The position numbers and the translations under genes were made by a program. A stretch of 64,000 bases of DNA from the NCBI GenBank assembly GCA_011634665.1, contig WAEK01000006.1:2424001-2488000 (forward strand). Reading direction: 5' to 3'. Source of the DNA: Mortierella sp. BCC40632 (lineage: Eukaryota; Mortierellomycota; Mortierellomycetes; Mortierellales; Mortierellaceae). The stretch's first letter is position 1; every line of letters begins with the position of its first letter. This document shows positions 1 through 12,900 of this stretch, one piece after another. The notes below the pieces were generated by a model. That model did not search any database. It was given only the letters and a program-made list of their open reading frames with translations, and was not told the origin of the DNA.

Positions 1-2318
1 CCTCCCGTCACAACAGCAGCTCCAGCATTGGCGGCAACCTCCAAGCCAGCAAGCTCACAGATTGGCGATCCTTCTTTGATGTTTATGAGCTCGACCCGGG
101 GATCTAAGGGAGCCGCCACAGCTCCGGCTCCAAAGGAGGGCACCAAAACCAAATCTCTTTTGAGTGATTTCCCAGACGACTCTGTTAAATCGACACCCAA
201 GCAGGCGTCTGCTCCAACAGTGACATTGCCTACAGACCCATCAAAGGCACCAGTGCTCCGAGGCAAATACGAGCTTCCATCTATGCAAAAAATGGATCAA
301 TGGAAACAAAAACACAACTTGGCTCCGGATACATTCCGTCGATTGTTGGTCAACAGCGGTGCTCTTATTTTCATGAGCTATATCACCCGCGGGCACATTT
401 ATAGGTAAAGCCGTTGATCTGGAAGATCTGGAAGTTGATGATTTTTTTTTGTCATGAAGGCTGGACTATGTTTCTAAATGTCGGATTTTTTTCTTAATTT
501 GAATTCACCTGTAGATCGAGTGTCAAGCTCCTGTCGTCGATTGTTTCCCCAAGCATCTTTTATTGGGCTGGTGTGTGAAGTCAAGTGAATGCTTGAATGT
601 GTAGTACAATACTTCATGTTGGTCCCCTTGTTTTAACCGCTCTATTATTTTTCCTTGTAAATGTTTATGATCTAGAATGGGCAGTGACAGCACTGTTGGT
701 GTTCAATATCGTGGAGGTACTCTATCGATACACTGGTAGTTCCAACAACTTTGAGAACCTACCATTGACCCCTCAGCAAAGAACGTTGCTTGGACTTGAC
801 CCTGTGGCAAGCAAGGTTCCTGGTGCTGTTCCTATCTTTAAGAAATCGGCCGGTCCTGTAAGTAGCCTTTTTTTTTTTTGAAGACATCCGCTGTTTTTTT
901 TTTTTTACTCTGATGTTGACATCTCTTTATTTTATTTCATTTTCGTATCGATTTTTTTTTAGCGTCACAGCTTGACAGAGATGCCTATTATGAGCACTTA
1001 TGTCAGTCCATCAAGAGAATCGCTCATCAATTCAAGAGTCTCGGGTATTCAGAGATCTGGAGTGGGTTACAATGGATCAGCAACAGGAGCTGCTCCCGCA
1101 ACATCCGCTGCTGCTGCAACTATCCGTGATGCTACCACCATTTTGAACAAATCCATGTCCATGTCTCGACCCTTCCACACAGATTCCTTGGTTCGGGATC
1201 GTGAGGATGTAAAGCGACTAATGAGAAGTGTAGATGCACGAGAGGAGGCATTGACGGAGCGGAGAGCGGCAGGCATGATGATGATGGACACGTCTTCACC
1301 AACAACATCTGCATCCATGATGGACCCTGCAAAGCGATCTATGCCATTCTCATTGCATGCTGCTAGCGGATACGGTGGTGTTCCTCATCTGGGACTACAA
1401 AACGGAATGGTTGTCGGCATGGGTATGAACGCAGATCCGGCGGCAACGGGAGCTGGTACTGGTGGCCATATGATGGATAATAACGCATCATCGTTGTTAG
1501 CGAGATCTGGTCCTATTGGTCGTTACCAACCTGCGTTGCGGACGACGCTCTCGAAGGATCACACGTCCAAGACAGACCTCCAGAAGGGAGGAGTTTATGA
1601 TCAAGGTTATCTCAAGGTCCTTCGAAACCTTAAGCTCACTGAGCAGCAGTTGGATCGCTGGGTTTTCAATATGCGCAAGGTAAGGAGGAGATGAAGGAAA
1701 GAGTTATGAAAAATTGTGTGGACACAATTGAATCATTCTGAGCAATGTTCAGTGAGAGTATTGTCTAACTCTCTCCTTGGTTTGTCTTTTGTGTGGCGGT
1801 GTATGTAGTGGATGTGGGATAGAGTCTTGAAACATCTCCTGGAGCAAATGGATAGAGTAGATGCCGAATTGGCCAAACAAGGACTTGGATATCTGGACTG
1901 TAAATCAGCTACCATGTTCTACGCTGCCAACCCCCCCACACAAAAGGCTGCGACGACCGCTGGTGCACCACCTGCTGCTGGTAGCACTGCTGCTGGTGCG
2001 GCTGCTGGCGCTGCTCCAGGTGCAGGAACAGGATTTGGAACTTCGGTGTTTGGAGGTAGCGGACTTGGTGCAGCAGGTGCGGGATCAACTGGCTCTACAC
2101 TTCAGCCAAATGCGCTTGGATGGGGTGCGGCCAGTGTTGCGACCTCAAGATTGCCCAGTGTGTTTACAGGATCAGCCGTGGCACAACCTCAGTTGCCTGT
2201 TTCCTTGCAGGATCTTGAAGCACGATATGGACATGTAGGTGTTCGCCTCTATCTTGATGTTGATTCTGTCATTTGTTTGGCTGACTATTAGCCTGTTGTC
2301 CTGACCCGTTGAGCGTAT

Positions 2319-2391
<73 letters not shown>

Positions 2392-3222
2392 AAATCTGCC
2401 ATCTATAGGATCCGACTGTGAGAGATAGAATGATTCTCGAGTCATACCTCGCCATCCCGGGATATGCCAATCGCAAATATGTTGTTGAGCGGTTAAAGGG
2501 TATGGCCCCCAAGTCCTTTCTTGCTGTATCGCTGGACTTGATTGTCATTTTGTCCTCACTACCGATTACTAACTCTCTCTCTCTATCTATCTATCTATCT
2601 ATCTATCTACCCATCTATCTCTCTTCGTTTAACACCTTCTTAGCTATGGGCCCTCTCTTGACGCATTTCATTTGGAATTCTAATGGAGTGACATGGGATG
2701 GAGGACGCAAAAAATGGGCAGCCGATCTCCCTACGGATGCTGAAATCATTATGCACTTGTTTACAATCTATATGGATCTATTGATGCCCTCGCACCCGAA
2801 TGAGAGTTTGAGCCGATTCCCGTTCACGTACAAGCATTTCGTCCCTGTTGAGGGCAAGCCTGATCGGTCCGTTAGTTTCCAGATCAAGCAAACGTCAAGG
2901 AGTCCACCCAACTACAGTCTGGTCGTTGAGGGTTCAACATGGGAGATTGTGTCTGTAAGTACATCTTTCTTTATTTTATTTTATATATCTTGTGAATCAA
3001 AAGCAAGCGCTTCTTGGGACTAGTCTTTTGCTCACCAGTTTTGTATGTCTTCTCTCTTTTCTTTCCCTTTTATGTGACCTCTAGAAACGATTGAACGTGT
3101 GGTACACACTAGTGATCTTTGTCTACCTAGTGATGAAGGAGTATGGAGGTTATGTTGACCAGATCAACATTGGAACGCGGGGTATCGGACTTGGGGATGT
3201 TGTAGAAGGATATGATTTGTAA
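1..3222 (+). CDS. TMEM209-like nuclear-envelope protein (cytochrome b561 N-terminal-like), 5' partial
   Basis: Exons 1-404, 515-570, 676-857, 963-1679, 1809-2234, 2409-2499, 2644-2954 and 3085-3222 join in one phase and give 774 visible residues. The frame is open from base 1 without an ATG, so the true start lies outside the window. Two hydrophobic stretches near residues 115-190 (around FYWAGV and ALLVFNIVEVLY) look like a membrane hairpin. After it comes PLTPQQRTLLGL, which resembles the first conserved block of animal TMEM209. A long Ser/Ala/Gly-rich linker follows. The C-terminal third (DLPTDAEIIMHLF, then SFQIKQTSRSPPNYSL, ending in a YGGYVDQINIGTRGIGL block) matches the conserved TMEM209 C-terminal domain in order and spacing. 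The family is known as a nuclear-envelope protein that interacts with nucleoporins in animals; the same role here is inference. The next gene downstream is a decayed F-box-like copy on the other strand. Confidence 0.85.
2319..2390. repeat. TTTC tetranucleotide run merging into poly-T
   Basis: About nine TTTC units run into a poly-T tract of nearly 40 bases. The whole repeat lies in the TMEM209 intron 2235-2408, just before the 3' splice site, where it lengthens the polypyrimidine tract. Confidence 0.9.
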
Positions 3223-3559
3223 ACAAGCAAACAGGAGACAAGGAAAAGAGGCAAGAGCAGGAGAAAAGAAGTGACAAGGAGGGGAAAAAATAACAACACA
3301 AAAACAAAAGCAAAAAAACAAAACAAAACAAACAAACAAAAAAGCTATGCACAGCCTGGTGGAGTGACTAATTCATTTGACAAAAGTAGAAAAAAAAAAA
3401 GAAAAAGAAAGAAAGAAAGAAAATGAAGTAAAGGCAATCATGTAAATTATTTGGATGTTCTCACTCTCCCTGGGGTCTTGATCTCTTCTTGGCAATAGCC
3501 ATAACCTGAATGAGAATCACCAACATTGCGCCTAGTCTCCTTTTTAGAGTACCCCCTAA
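3223..3559. other. Intergenic, 3' flank of TMEM209-like gene
   Basis: Purine-rich, A-rich sequence with short GAAA runs near 3390-3420. It lies between the TMEM209 stop and the 3' remnant of the minus-strand F-box-like pseudogene. No gene is seen. Confidence 0.6.
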
Positions 3560-6125
3560 TTTTTTTTAATGGTCTTGTGCGCTGCCTTAATATCCTATAT
3601 TTGGGGACGAGCGTCCATATCCTCGAATCCTTCGATCGTGCGCATATTTTATGTCAAGATCTTGGTATCCCAGCGGCCGTGGAAACGGAGATTTTGAAGC
3701 ATATTTTTCAAAGGCGAGTACGAGGGATGAGTATCTGATGGCTCAGAAACAACATTCCTGACATTTTTCCGATTCCTTGGAAGAGTGGTGTATTTGTAAG
3801 TGTCCTCTTCAGACTCTATTCGCTGAGTTGAGGTCAATGCCAAATTCGAGGAGAGGTTCATCGAAAATGTCAAGTCGTTCGAATCAAAGGATGGATCATG
3901 TGGTACTAGAGTCTGACAAGAATAGACCATAGCAAGGGCTTCCTCTCGGGTGCCTAGCTCCGAAAGGCGATGTGAGACCAAGTTCTCTGGGAGACGGAAA
4001 CAAAGGGAGTTTTCCAAGATGGAACATTATTGCTGCGGGGCTTTTGATCTGGATTTGGATTAGTGATTCTGAAGACCAGTGCCAAGGATAGAATCTGGCT
4101 GGTGGACTCTCTGAAGAATCCCTTGTCTTGTCCTAGAGTATCGAAATTACTCCGCAGATGAATTAGTGAGAAAAAATAAAAAAAAATAAAAAATAAGGCC
4201 AAGAGAGTAAAAAAAAAACGGCTACTTGCGAGGATTGATAGTACATCATCGGGATACGACTCCACATACATATTCGCAAAGCTTGAGAACCACCCTTTAA
4301 AATTCACACTCAAATTAAGATATCGCAGCCTAGTCATAAACCTCACTGACTCAAATTTAAACTGTAAAGCTGACATTCCAGATAGGTGCAGTCATTTCAG
4401 CCTTGAGAGTTCCCAGATCGGTAAAAGTGTTAACGACTCTAGATAAACTTTCTGCTGCATTGACTCAATGGCTGTTGAATCTCAAAAAAAAAAAACGATC
4501 TTCTCTCATATTGTATAGGATTCGGAGGTTTTCAAGAAGTGAACATTGATCGAATGATCCGAATGAGACGGTCCCTTCAAACATAAGCTCGATACTACAT
4601 ACTCTCGGGAGATACCAGTCAAGGCCAATGGTGGTCGCTCTTGGAATGCCCTGTATCTTTTGCGCGTTTCCCTGGTAGGCCGCATTTATTTGACTTACTG
4701 GACAGTATATACCAGACCGTGCTTGTCGGATTTGAATGGTCTCGATATTCTCTCCAGATACGTCCACCAGAGTATTGAGTGTATGGATAAAGAGCCAATA
4801 GCCGTGATTTGACCTTAGCACTAGCCTAGAAAGCTTAGCAAGTGGTCGTCGAGGGTCCATCGATAGCATGAGCTTGTTCATCCTATTGGTACTGGCGGAT
4901 GAGGCATGTAGCCATTGAAAGAAAGAATGACACCCGACAGTCATGCTGAGATCTCGTAGTTCAGAACAGTGTCATAGGAATGCTTCCATCGCTGGACCTT
5001 CATTGACCTCTCACCGGTCAAAGTCATGGTCCACAACTGATACGAGATCCTCTGTCTCGATGAAATATGATCCTTCATAGAACCAAAGAAGCAGGTTGGC
5101 ATCGAAAAACCTTGGGCGCTTGATTGCCTCATATAATATTTGTAGTGGGCGGTGGTTGTCTTGCTAAATCTGACGTGCCCTCAGCCAGTCCTCTGGCTCC
5201 ATCTCACCTGGATTCAATCTTGCTCGACACCCAAGACCTTCGTCCAGATCGATGTCGATTTCCAATCGAGGTCTAGAAGAAAAAAAGTCTCTTGGCTTAG
5301 GCGAATAGGGTGTGCAGTTTGGTGTATATGTGAGATAATCGTTAAGATACTCATGGTCATGTATGCCAATCATAAGCTTTTGAAGATTCGGTATCACTCT
5401 CGCGAACCGAATGTAGCGAGTAGACTCGTGCAAACCGAGCCCAAGGCTGGTGATCTCTCGACAACTATGCTGGAGCAAGAATGAAACGATGCACCTGTAG
5501 ATTTGTCTGTTTGCCGAGTCCAAATTATGCTCTCCTGTCTCTAGACAAGTCGTTGGCCATGGATTTGACCCCCCTGACTGCCATATCTGAACTATTAGGT
5601 CGAGATCAAAGAAACTGATTTCTTCAACTGAAGGTTCCAGTAAAAGTTCAGAGTAATCGACTGTGGTCAACTGAGAGTACGATCCCTTGGTATGAATGGA
5701 CGGATAGGAGAGCTTCAATCCATACTTGTTCATGATGCATTCCAGATCTTCCAAAAAAATCCGATCCATAGGAACGACTCCTGGGGTGCTGAGACCAATC
5801 CAGATTTGATGGAATGGATCCCTGGGCTTCTAAAGACCCCTCCTCCACATAGTTTCTACCTTGATGCTCCTGACTCAATTGCCATTTCAACCACTCGCGC
5901 TGCAAAGCCGAGCGAAGGACAAGGGCAAGGCAGCGTTCATTGGCATGTGTCACCCCATACCCATAGCCGAAGCGTCTCAATTGCCGCAATCGACAAAGCC
6001 AGCGGCTCATCAGCAATCTCGAAGCTTCTCCAAAGAAAGAGCCAGTTTACGGTCAAAAGATTATAGAGCGAAAGTTGATCGGACTTGAACTGTTGAATCA
6101 CAAGAAGGAGACGTTTATTTGGAAG
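3560..6125 (-). pseudogene. Decayed F-box-like/LRR-like paralogue
   Basis: Read on the minus strand, this region aligns along its full length with the intact copies at 6510-9612, 45493-48495 and 48609-51591. It starts with the F-box-like segment (LPNKRLLLVIQQFKSD near 6115). Further on it keeps TVDYSELLLEPS, the block IPRATTIGLDWYLPR, SFDQCSLLENL and the C-terminal EGF..DIKAAHKTIKK. It cannot be translated through. TGA interrupts the frame where paralogues have Trp (in DFDR-stop-EVNEGPAMEAFL), twice where they have Arg (AFL-stop-HCSEL and RLK-stop-LHLSGM), and TAG falls in PQI-stop-DIK. Frameshifts lie near 5750 and 5160, and a short deletion follows GRWDTKILT. The family intron between exons 2 and 3 is still recognisable near 4150-4230. 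The gene is divergent from the intact copy at 6510. Confidence 0.88.
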
Positions 6126-6149
6126 CTGCTGCTATGGAGGGTCTTTTTC

Positions 6150-6152
<3 letters not shown>

Positions 6153-6191
<39 letters not shown>

Positions 6192-6234
6192 GAGAGAGGA
6201 GAGAGGAGAGAGGAGAGAGAGAGGGAGAGAGAGA
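6153..6234. repeat. GA / GGAGA microsatellite
   Basis: A pure GA run followed by AGAGG-type units. Relative to the pseudogene on the minus strand it is a CT tract directly upstream of the F-box-like exon. That is the same place as the CT tract in intron 1 of the intact copy at 6639-6694, so it is probably the remnant of that intron. Confidence 0.85.
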
Positions 6235-6448
6235 AAATACAAAAGCTCAAGTAGAGAGTCGCTAACAGACATATCTTTAGACTAGTGTGAAGGATTTTAA
6301 CAAAGAGATGTTCAAGCATGCCGTTCAGAGTGCTGAAGGGCTACTGAAGTTTTTCAAAGGTAGGGAAGTAAGCCTTTTGAAAGAGTCGTGTGGCTATGTT
6401 GAACCCTAATATGCACAAGTAACGTCAGGGGGGAGGGGAGGGAGAGAG

Positions 6449-6455
6449 TATAAAT
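6449..6455 (+). promoter_or_regulatory. TATA box candidate for F-box-like gene at 6510
   Basis: TATAAAT lies 55 bases before the chosen ATG, following a purine-rich stretch. Position and sequence fit a core promoter; no other support is visible. Confidence 0.45.
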
Positions 6456-6509
6456 TCTTCACCTGCGATTCCCCCCCTTTTTCAATCATTCTCCCTCTTC
6501 AGCTTCAAA

Positions 6510-6633
6510 ATGTCCAGTGTCCCAAAATGCTCTTCCCACAGCCCAGGTTTGTTCGTTTTTCCATCTTTATTAGCAGTTTAGGCTACATTTGTCAAAAAGA
6601 CCAGCTTGTCCTCTCTCTCACACTCACTCACTC

Positions 6634-6696
<63 letters not shown>

Positions 6697-9612
6697 TGAA
6701 GGCTGCCGGCAACAACGGCTACCAGATGAATGCCTCCTTGTTGTGATCCAAGAGTTCAAGTCTGATGTATCTACCCTCTACAATCTCCTGACCGTGAACC
6801 GATTCTTCTTTGGAGAGGCTTTGAAGTTATTGATGGATTCTACACCACGAGTTTATGATGAATATGGCTTCTACGAACTAGGCCATCTGGACGATCCCTG
6901 TGAACGCCGTCTGGCTCTTGTTCTTCACTCGGCATTACAACGCGAGTGGTTGAAACGACAGAAAATCGATATTCAACAGGAGCAACAGAAACATCATAAC
7001 AAAAGCAATGTGGAGAAAGGATCAATGGAAAGATGGGAACCCAAGCCTTCACATCCTGGTTGGTCAGAGTCCTTTCAGAACCACCTCCAAGGGATTGATT
7101 TTAAAGCAGAGTTAGGATCCATCATGAAGGAGTATGGGCTGGAGCTTTCTCACCCATCTATCCTCCCAGAAGGATCGTACTCTCGGTTGACCACAGTCGA
7201 CTACTCTGCATATTCAACGATTCTATCTGCCAGACGCTACTATCATATTAGCATCAAAAAGATAGCCCAGTTATGGCAGCCCGATGTATCAGAATCATGG
7301 AAAGCAGCGAATCCAGAAATAGCAGAGGAACTGAAGGAACCCACGAATATAGTCATCGCCAAACGGGTCGTTCGATTCTTGGTTCAACATTGTTGTCAAC
7401 AAGTCACTGACCTTTTATTTAATCTTCATGAGGTGACCCACTACGTTCCGTTTGCAACAAGAATGCCAAAACTCCGGATCCTTAGGATTCACGTAATAAG
7501 AACCCAGGATGATCGGATCTCACAAGCACATCATGTTGCTCGTTTTATTCGTCTGAACCAAGAGGCGTTTCCCTTTAAACCTCGATTGGAAGTGGAATTC
7601 TTGCAAACCGCGATTCCCGACGTTCGGTATAGACATCGACATAGCCGGGACGAAGTCAGTTTGATTCATTGGCTGGAGGAGCGTCGAAGGTGGAAGAACA
7701 AAAACTCTTCACTACACATACTCTACGAGGCAATCGGTCGCCCAAGATCGATGGATGTGAGCCAATTGCCTTGGTTCTACGAGGAGTCACAATCCATCGA
7801 AACGGATAGTCTCTTATCACTTGTAGACCGTGATATTGACCGATGGGAGGCCGGTGAAGGTCCAGCGATGGAAACATTCCTACGACGCTGTTTTGAGCTA
7901 CAAAGTCTCGACATGGCTGTTGGGGAACCTTTTTACTTTCGATGGCTCAATCCTACTTCAGCCAACACCAATCCGACGGACAAGTACCGACGATCGATGA
8001 ACACAGAGCGACCACTGGGAAAACTTTCGAAACTAGTTCTTAGGTCATTTCACAATTACTGGATCCTCATCCATTCACTTAATGATTTAATAGCAGCGTC
8101 GGGAGAGAGCCTTGAAACCATTCAAGTCAATCAAGGGTGGTTCCTTCAATTCTATCCAGTGACTGGCAGAAAAGCAGCCTTTTTGGGAAACTCTCCCGAG
8201 GTTCAAAGTATCCCAAGGGCGACCACGATCGGTCTTGACTGGTATCTTCCAAGAGTCCGTAGCATCCAACTTTCGTTTGAAGGAACTGTTCAGGTCGGAT
8301 CATTCGACCAGTGTCCACTTCTTGAGAAACTCTTGATCAGTTGCAACTCGAGTGCAAGTCAAGTGGAGAGATCCAGTGATTCGGTGGAGAAAATTCAGCA
8401 GACAGCCTACTCTAAATCACTGACACTTTTGCCGATCTGGAAGCTCCCTAAGCTGAAACGACTGTGTTTGTCGGGCATGATATCTGTGCAGTTTAATTTC
8501 GAGTCAATCAAGTTCATGCAGAGCCTCCAGCATCTCGAATTACAAGTGATTTTTGAAGGGTGGCTCCCATTATTTGCGGATATGTACACAAAATTGTATC
8601 CCAATAGGAGAAGATCAATTCTTGTAAGTATTCGTATTTTTTTTTTTTTTTTTTTTGTTGGGACTCGTCTAGGCTTTCCCTCTCTATCTATCTCCGTTAC
8701 TGATCCATTTGTGGTGTGTCTCTGACTCTATAGGAGAAGAAAAAGTATCTTTCGTCGAATCTGGATCAAACTGTCAGATTCTATCCTTGGCACTGGGCAT
8801 CCGAATCATTACTCGAAATTCTTATCCAAGGCCCTGCAGCAAAGGTTTTCCATTTCGGATTACTCGCTCTGTTTCCTTCTCTTGAAAAACTGGACCTCCG
8901 AACTCCTGAAGACGACATTTACCAATTTCAATACTCACAAGAAGAGGCTTTAGCTAATTTATGCTCTCGTCAACCCTCTGTCCAAAGAGACTCATCTTTG
9001 ACACTGGATCACCTACCTGACTTTAAGACATCTTCCTCGCCTTTAATATCAGCCAGCCCCCAGCTACAACAGTCGGAGCAAACTTTCAATGCCCCTAACA
9101 CCTCCATGGGGGCCCATGAGAATGATACTGCTTCTGAATCGCCAACACTCCGCAGACTTCAACACATTTATTTTTATGGCAAGTGGACCACTCCCATTGC
9201 TAATTTCTGGACCTTGATTTTGACAAAGCATGCGCCCAATATCCAAAAGATTGTAGGATTTCATCAGATGAGCCTGCGTCCACAATTGGAAGATATCGAA
9301 GAGGCATTCAAGATCATAGATAAAATGTGGGATACTCAGGACATGCCTACAGAGTGTACCAATAACAACACGGGTGGATCACATTCAGACCCGGTCAGCC
9401 ACCGAGGAGTGAAATCGAGGTCAAGTCTTTGGGCAGAGTTTTATTTGAACCCTTTACTTGAGTCTGACCGATCGGAATTGGGACTCGAACTGGTGGTGTA
9501 TAAGGATAGAGCATCATTGTTGGCCAAACCAGGAAATCGGTTGTATTATATCGCTAAAACTAGATCCAGTTACATTCCAAAGGTGTGTCGAAACAGAGAG
9601 GAGCGTCTCTAG
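6510..9612 (+). CDS. F-box-like / LRR-like protein, intact copy 1
   Basis: Exons 6510-6546, 6702-8623 and 8734-9612 give 945 residues with phases that close. The start is the ATG in CAAAATGTCC: it gives a 12-residue lead that splices with G|GC into the first conserved residues, CRQQRLPDECLL. Residues about 17-50 (LPDECLLVVIQEF, then LYNLLTVNRFFFGEALKLL) have the spacing of an F-box: LP at the start, a hydrophobic helix, and a VNR-F block where canonical F-boxes have VCK-W. The rest has irregular leucine-rich segments of the kind L..L.L, as in F-box/LRR proteins, but no clean repeat register. If the F-box is real, the protein would recruit substrates to an SCF ubiquitin ligase through Skp1; the substrate is unknown. 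It shares the blocks ATTIGLDWYLP and SFDQCPLLE with four other copies here. Family membership is sure; the F-box label is moderate. Confidence 0.8.
6639..6694. repeat. CT microsatellite in intron 1
   Basis: About 28 CT units just before the 3' splice site of intron 1 (6547-6701) of the F-box-like gene. Confidence 0.92.
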
Positions 9613-9652
9613 AATAGCGGACAAAAATACCAAGCTTAGATTGCCCCCCCTC

Positions 9653-9693
<41 letters not shown>

Positions 9694-9854
9694 GAGAGAG
9701 AGAGAGAATTATTTTTATGGACATGGGGTTCTATTATGGTTATAGAGTAGTCTACTTGATGGTAATGTAAAAAAATGAGAAATGGTAACCAGTGGACCGT
9801 CTGTACAAATGTGCAAGTGAGGGCGAACAAAGGTGAGGGGAGAGAGAAGGAAAG

Positions 9855-9891
<37 letters not shown>

Positions 9892-9929
9892 AAGGAAGGA
9901 GGGGGGGGGGGGAATAGTAAGAGGAGTAA
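9613..9929. other. Convergent intergenic region with two poly-A tracts
   Basis: This is the spacer between the stops of the F-box-like gene (+) and the CSC1-like gene (-). It holds poly-A runs at 9656-9691 and 9855-9889, a short GA run after the first, and a G-run at 9901-9912. No gene is seen; it probably carries the 3' ends of both transcripts. Confidence 0.7.
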
Positions 9930-12900
9930 TCACTCTCCTCTCTCAAGTCGATATCTCGACTCTTCACCAGGAGCATAGATAATACCATCCACCGCTGCCT
10001 TGGCTGTCTTGGTATCCATCCGAGCTCCATCCGTCGCCACTATAATATTAAGTCTCACCAATCGATCGATTTCCTCTTGCGCCAATCCACGCTCATCCAT
10101 TGGTAACCAAACAGGTTTCTGAACATTGTAAATGGCTGGATGACAATAGGCCTGATCTTGCAATTGCTCCAACTCGACATCTTCTTCACTTCGCTGCCCC
10201 CCTGCATCAGCTGCCCACCCTTCGCCTTCATGACCACCACTACCTCCGCTCATGAACGATACTGGTCGATCAAAACCTCGATATCTTGGTGAAAATTGGG
10301 GCGAATGATTAAAGCTTTGACTCCGACTTTCGTGCGATGGTTGCTGGTACATGTTAGGATGACCACCATTCGATGGGTGGTTTCCATGAAGAGAAGAGTT
10401 GGATTGTGATGGAAGGTGTTGCTGGGTTCCATAGGAAACAGGTCTTGCATAGGGCGACAAACTCGATTGGCGATGTACGAATGTTGACTCGGGGCTAAGT
10501 TGTTGAGGATGCTCTTGCTGGTGATGTTGAATCCGGGTCTGTGAATCATGTGGAAGTTGGGTTGAACCGTGCCGAGATCCAACTTCGGCATAGCCATCAA
10601 CAATTTCATGGTAGAAATGGTGGAACGACTGCTTCTTGGCATCGTGTGCATGTTTCTCCGAAGGAGAGAGGGTCGGTCGAAGGTGAATGGATGGCATCAT
10701 CTCTCCTGGCGCTGGTGTCGTCGCCGCATGCTCCAGTGGTGGCATCATCATCAGCTGGTGTTGATCGTCGGGATCTTCATATCCTTGTTTGTTGAATGCA
10801 ATCGTTGGCATCGAGTGGAACCGTTCGATACTCTTGGAAGGGGGAGTCAAGGTTGCTGAGGGGGTTGACATGGGTGGAGTGACACTGGTAGGGCTCATGG
10901 TCAGAGGATGGCGCGAGAGATTGTTGAGAGAAATATCTTCTCGAGTCTCGGGCGAATTAGCTGCTTCATCAACCTCGGACTCTTCACAAGCACCTTTACC
11001 GAAAACAAGGCTCTTCCATCGGTTCCATCGTAGTGTTTGTTTGATCTTCTTTCTCAAGTCCTCATCTCCGTCAGTCACAACGCCATCCTTATCCATGTGC
11101 AAGTCCTTTGAGAACAAAGCTACGGGCAAAAAGGTCACCAAGGGTTTGAATGCCTCATTCATGTTGCTCAGTGCCAGAACCGTGATACCAAATAGGATAG
11201 CGAGAAGGATCATATGAGGCAGACTGTTGAACTGAGAAACCTTCAACAACATCATTCCGAAGAGCGTAATTTCTGATATAAAAATTCCTGTAAAGACTTG
11301 TCGGACAGCAATTGGGAAGGTCAGACCACCCGTCTCGATCGGTTGATGGTACACATACAGGAACTGGTGTCGATAGACAAAGTAATGGAATGTAAAGTAG
11401 AAGGCGACAAACGGCAAGATCAGCGGAGCAATAGTCGAGTAGACGATTCCAATGGAAAAAATCAATGTCTGTGGCGGAAAGATTACGCCATAGTTGACAG
11501 AGATGAGTCGACCCTGAACATCCCAGATCTGGCGAGGAACCTTGGCCAGCAAGTGCGTGAAAAAAAAGTTGAGGAGCAGAGGTACGATCTGGAGTAGTTC
11601 TAGAGGTGGACCCGTCAGAGCCTTGAGCAGGACGTAAGTGATAAAGAAGGAGGAAGCCTGAGGCAAGTTCTCGGAAATGAGAACAATGATCTCTCTAAAG
11701 TTGAATCCTCCATCCGAAATCGAGCTCATTGTCTTGAAGAATCCACCGACCAGGGTCGACATCAGCAACACATTGACGACCAAGAAAAAGAAGTACTTGG
11801 TCATGACCGACTGCGTAATGTTACTGTGTCGAACATGGCCTTCATAGGTGGCCATGGTCATCAACAAGAACGGAAGTAGGGCCATCAAACCGGCGAGCAG
11901 CAATGGAGGAAAGATACCCTGAACGAAACCAATGGCTTTTTCCGGAAGTTGGTTCAAGAATTTCAGGAACGGGAATGTCTCGATAATGTCCGAGATATTG
12001 GCTAGAGACGAGATCGTGAATGTAGGGATGGTCCAGAGTAAGATCATGCCAGTCGAGAGAGCAAAGATGATCATACGGCGACCTTTTCTCATAAAAGCAT
12101 TCAAACTCATATTCTCCCAGACTACGTCCAAAGGTGAGATCTCGACATGCATCGGTGTCATATGAAGTGGCTTTGGGTGAACAACGGTCTGGACAGCACT
12201 GTGGGCACCGAATTGACTGTGAAACTGGATAAAGGCCGAGTTGAGAGATTGAAGGGATCCAACTTGTTGGGCCTGTTCGATTTGTTGGTTCAACTGACAG
12301 AGCTTGTTCGTGTAATAGTCGATCAGGTCGACTTTCTCGCCTTTAAATGGAACACTCGAGATTTTCCCAACAGGTCGGACGGGTTCCTTGGGTCCTGGGT
12401 GCTTCTTGGATGGTTTACCATAAGCTGAGCGGATGTAATTGTATTCAGCTATTTCCAGCTTGACCACTGCTTCGTCGCGCTCCTTGCAAAGTTTCGCAAT
12501 GTCCTTTGGTTCGCTACATTTTTTTTCCGAGAGGTACATAGAGTGCGTTAAAAACAACAACAACAACTAGCCAAGAAGAGAAGTAAAAAATAGAGACAGG
12601 TCACAGTTACAAAATGGATTAAGCCTACATACCGATTGAGCCAAATCTTTTTCACCCCACCAGGGAAACGGTTAAAGATGTTGTAGAGAGCATCTTCGGT
12701 GCTAAGCCCCTTTGGAATTGCTGTGACAAGGATAGTTGTCGCTTGAGGTGTTTTCTCATGTTGTTCACTCATTAAATAGGCATGACGACGGCGCGTGTAC
12801 TCTTGCATTTCCTTCCACAGGAGCATGATGATCGTCACTGAAGGGGGTTTGAGAAGAGTAGTCAGGTAAAGAGGAGTATTGATCAACGTTAGAGAGCAGA

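Noticed and set aside
4941..5132. 63-codon minus-strand frame inside the first F-box-like relic
   Set aside because: It is the +1 shadow of the family frame; the intact copy at 48609 shows the same shadow. The true frame here carries TGA codons.
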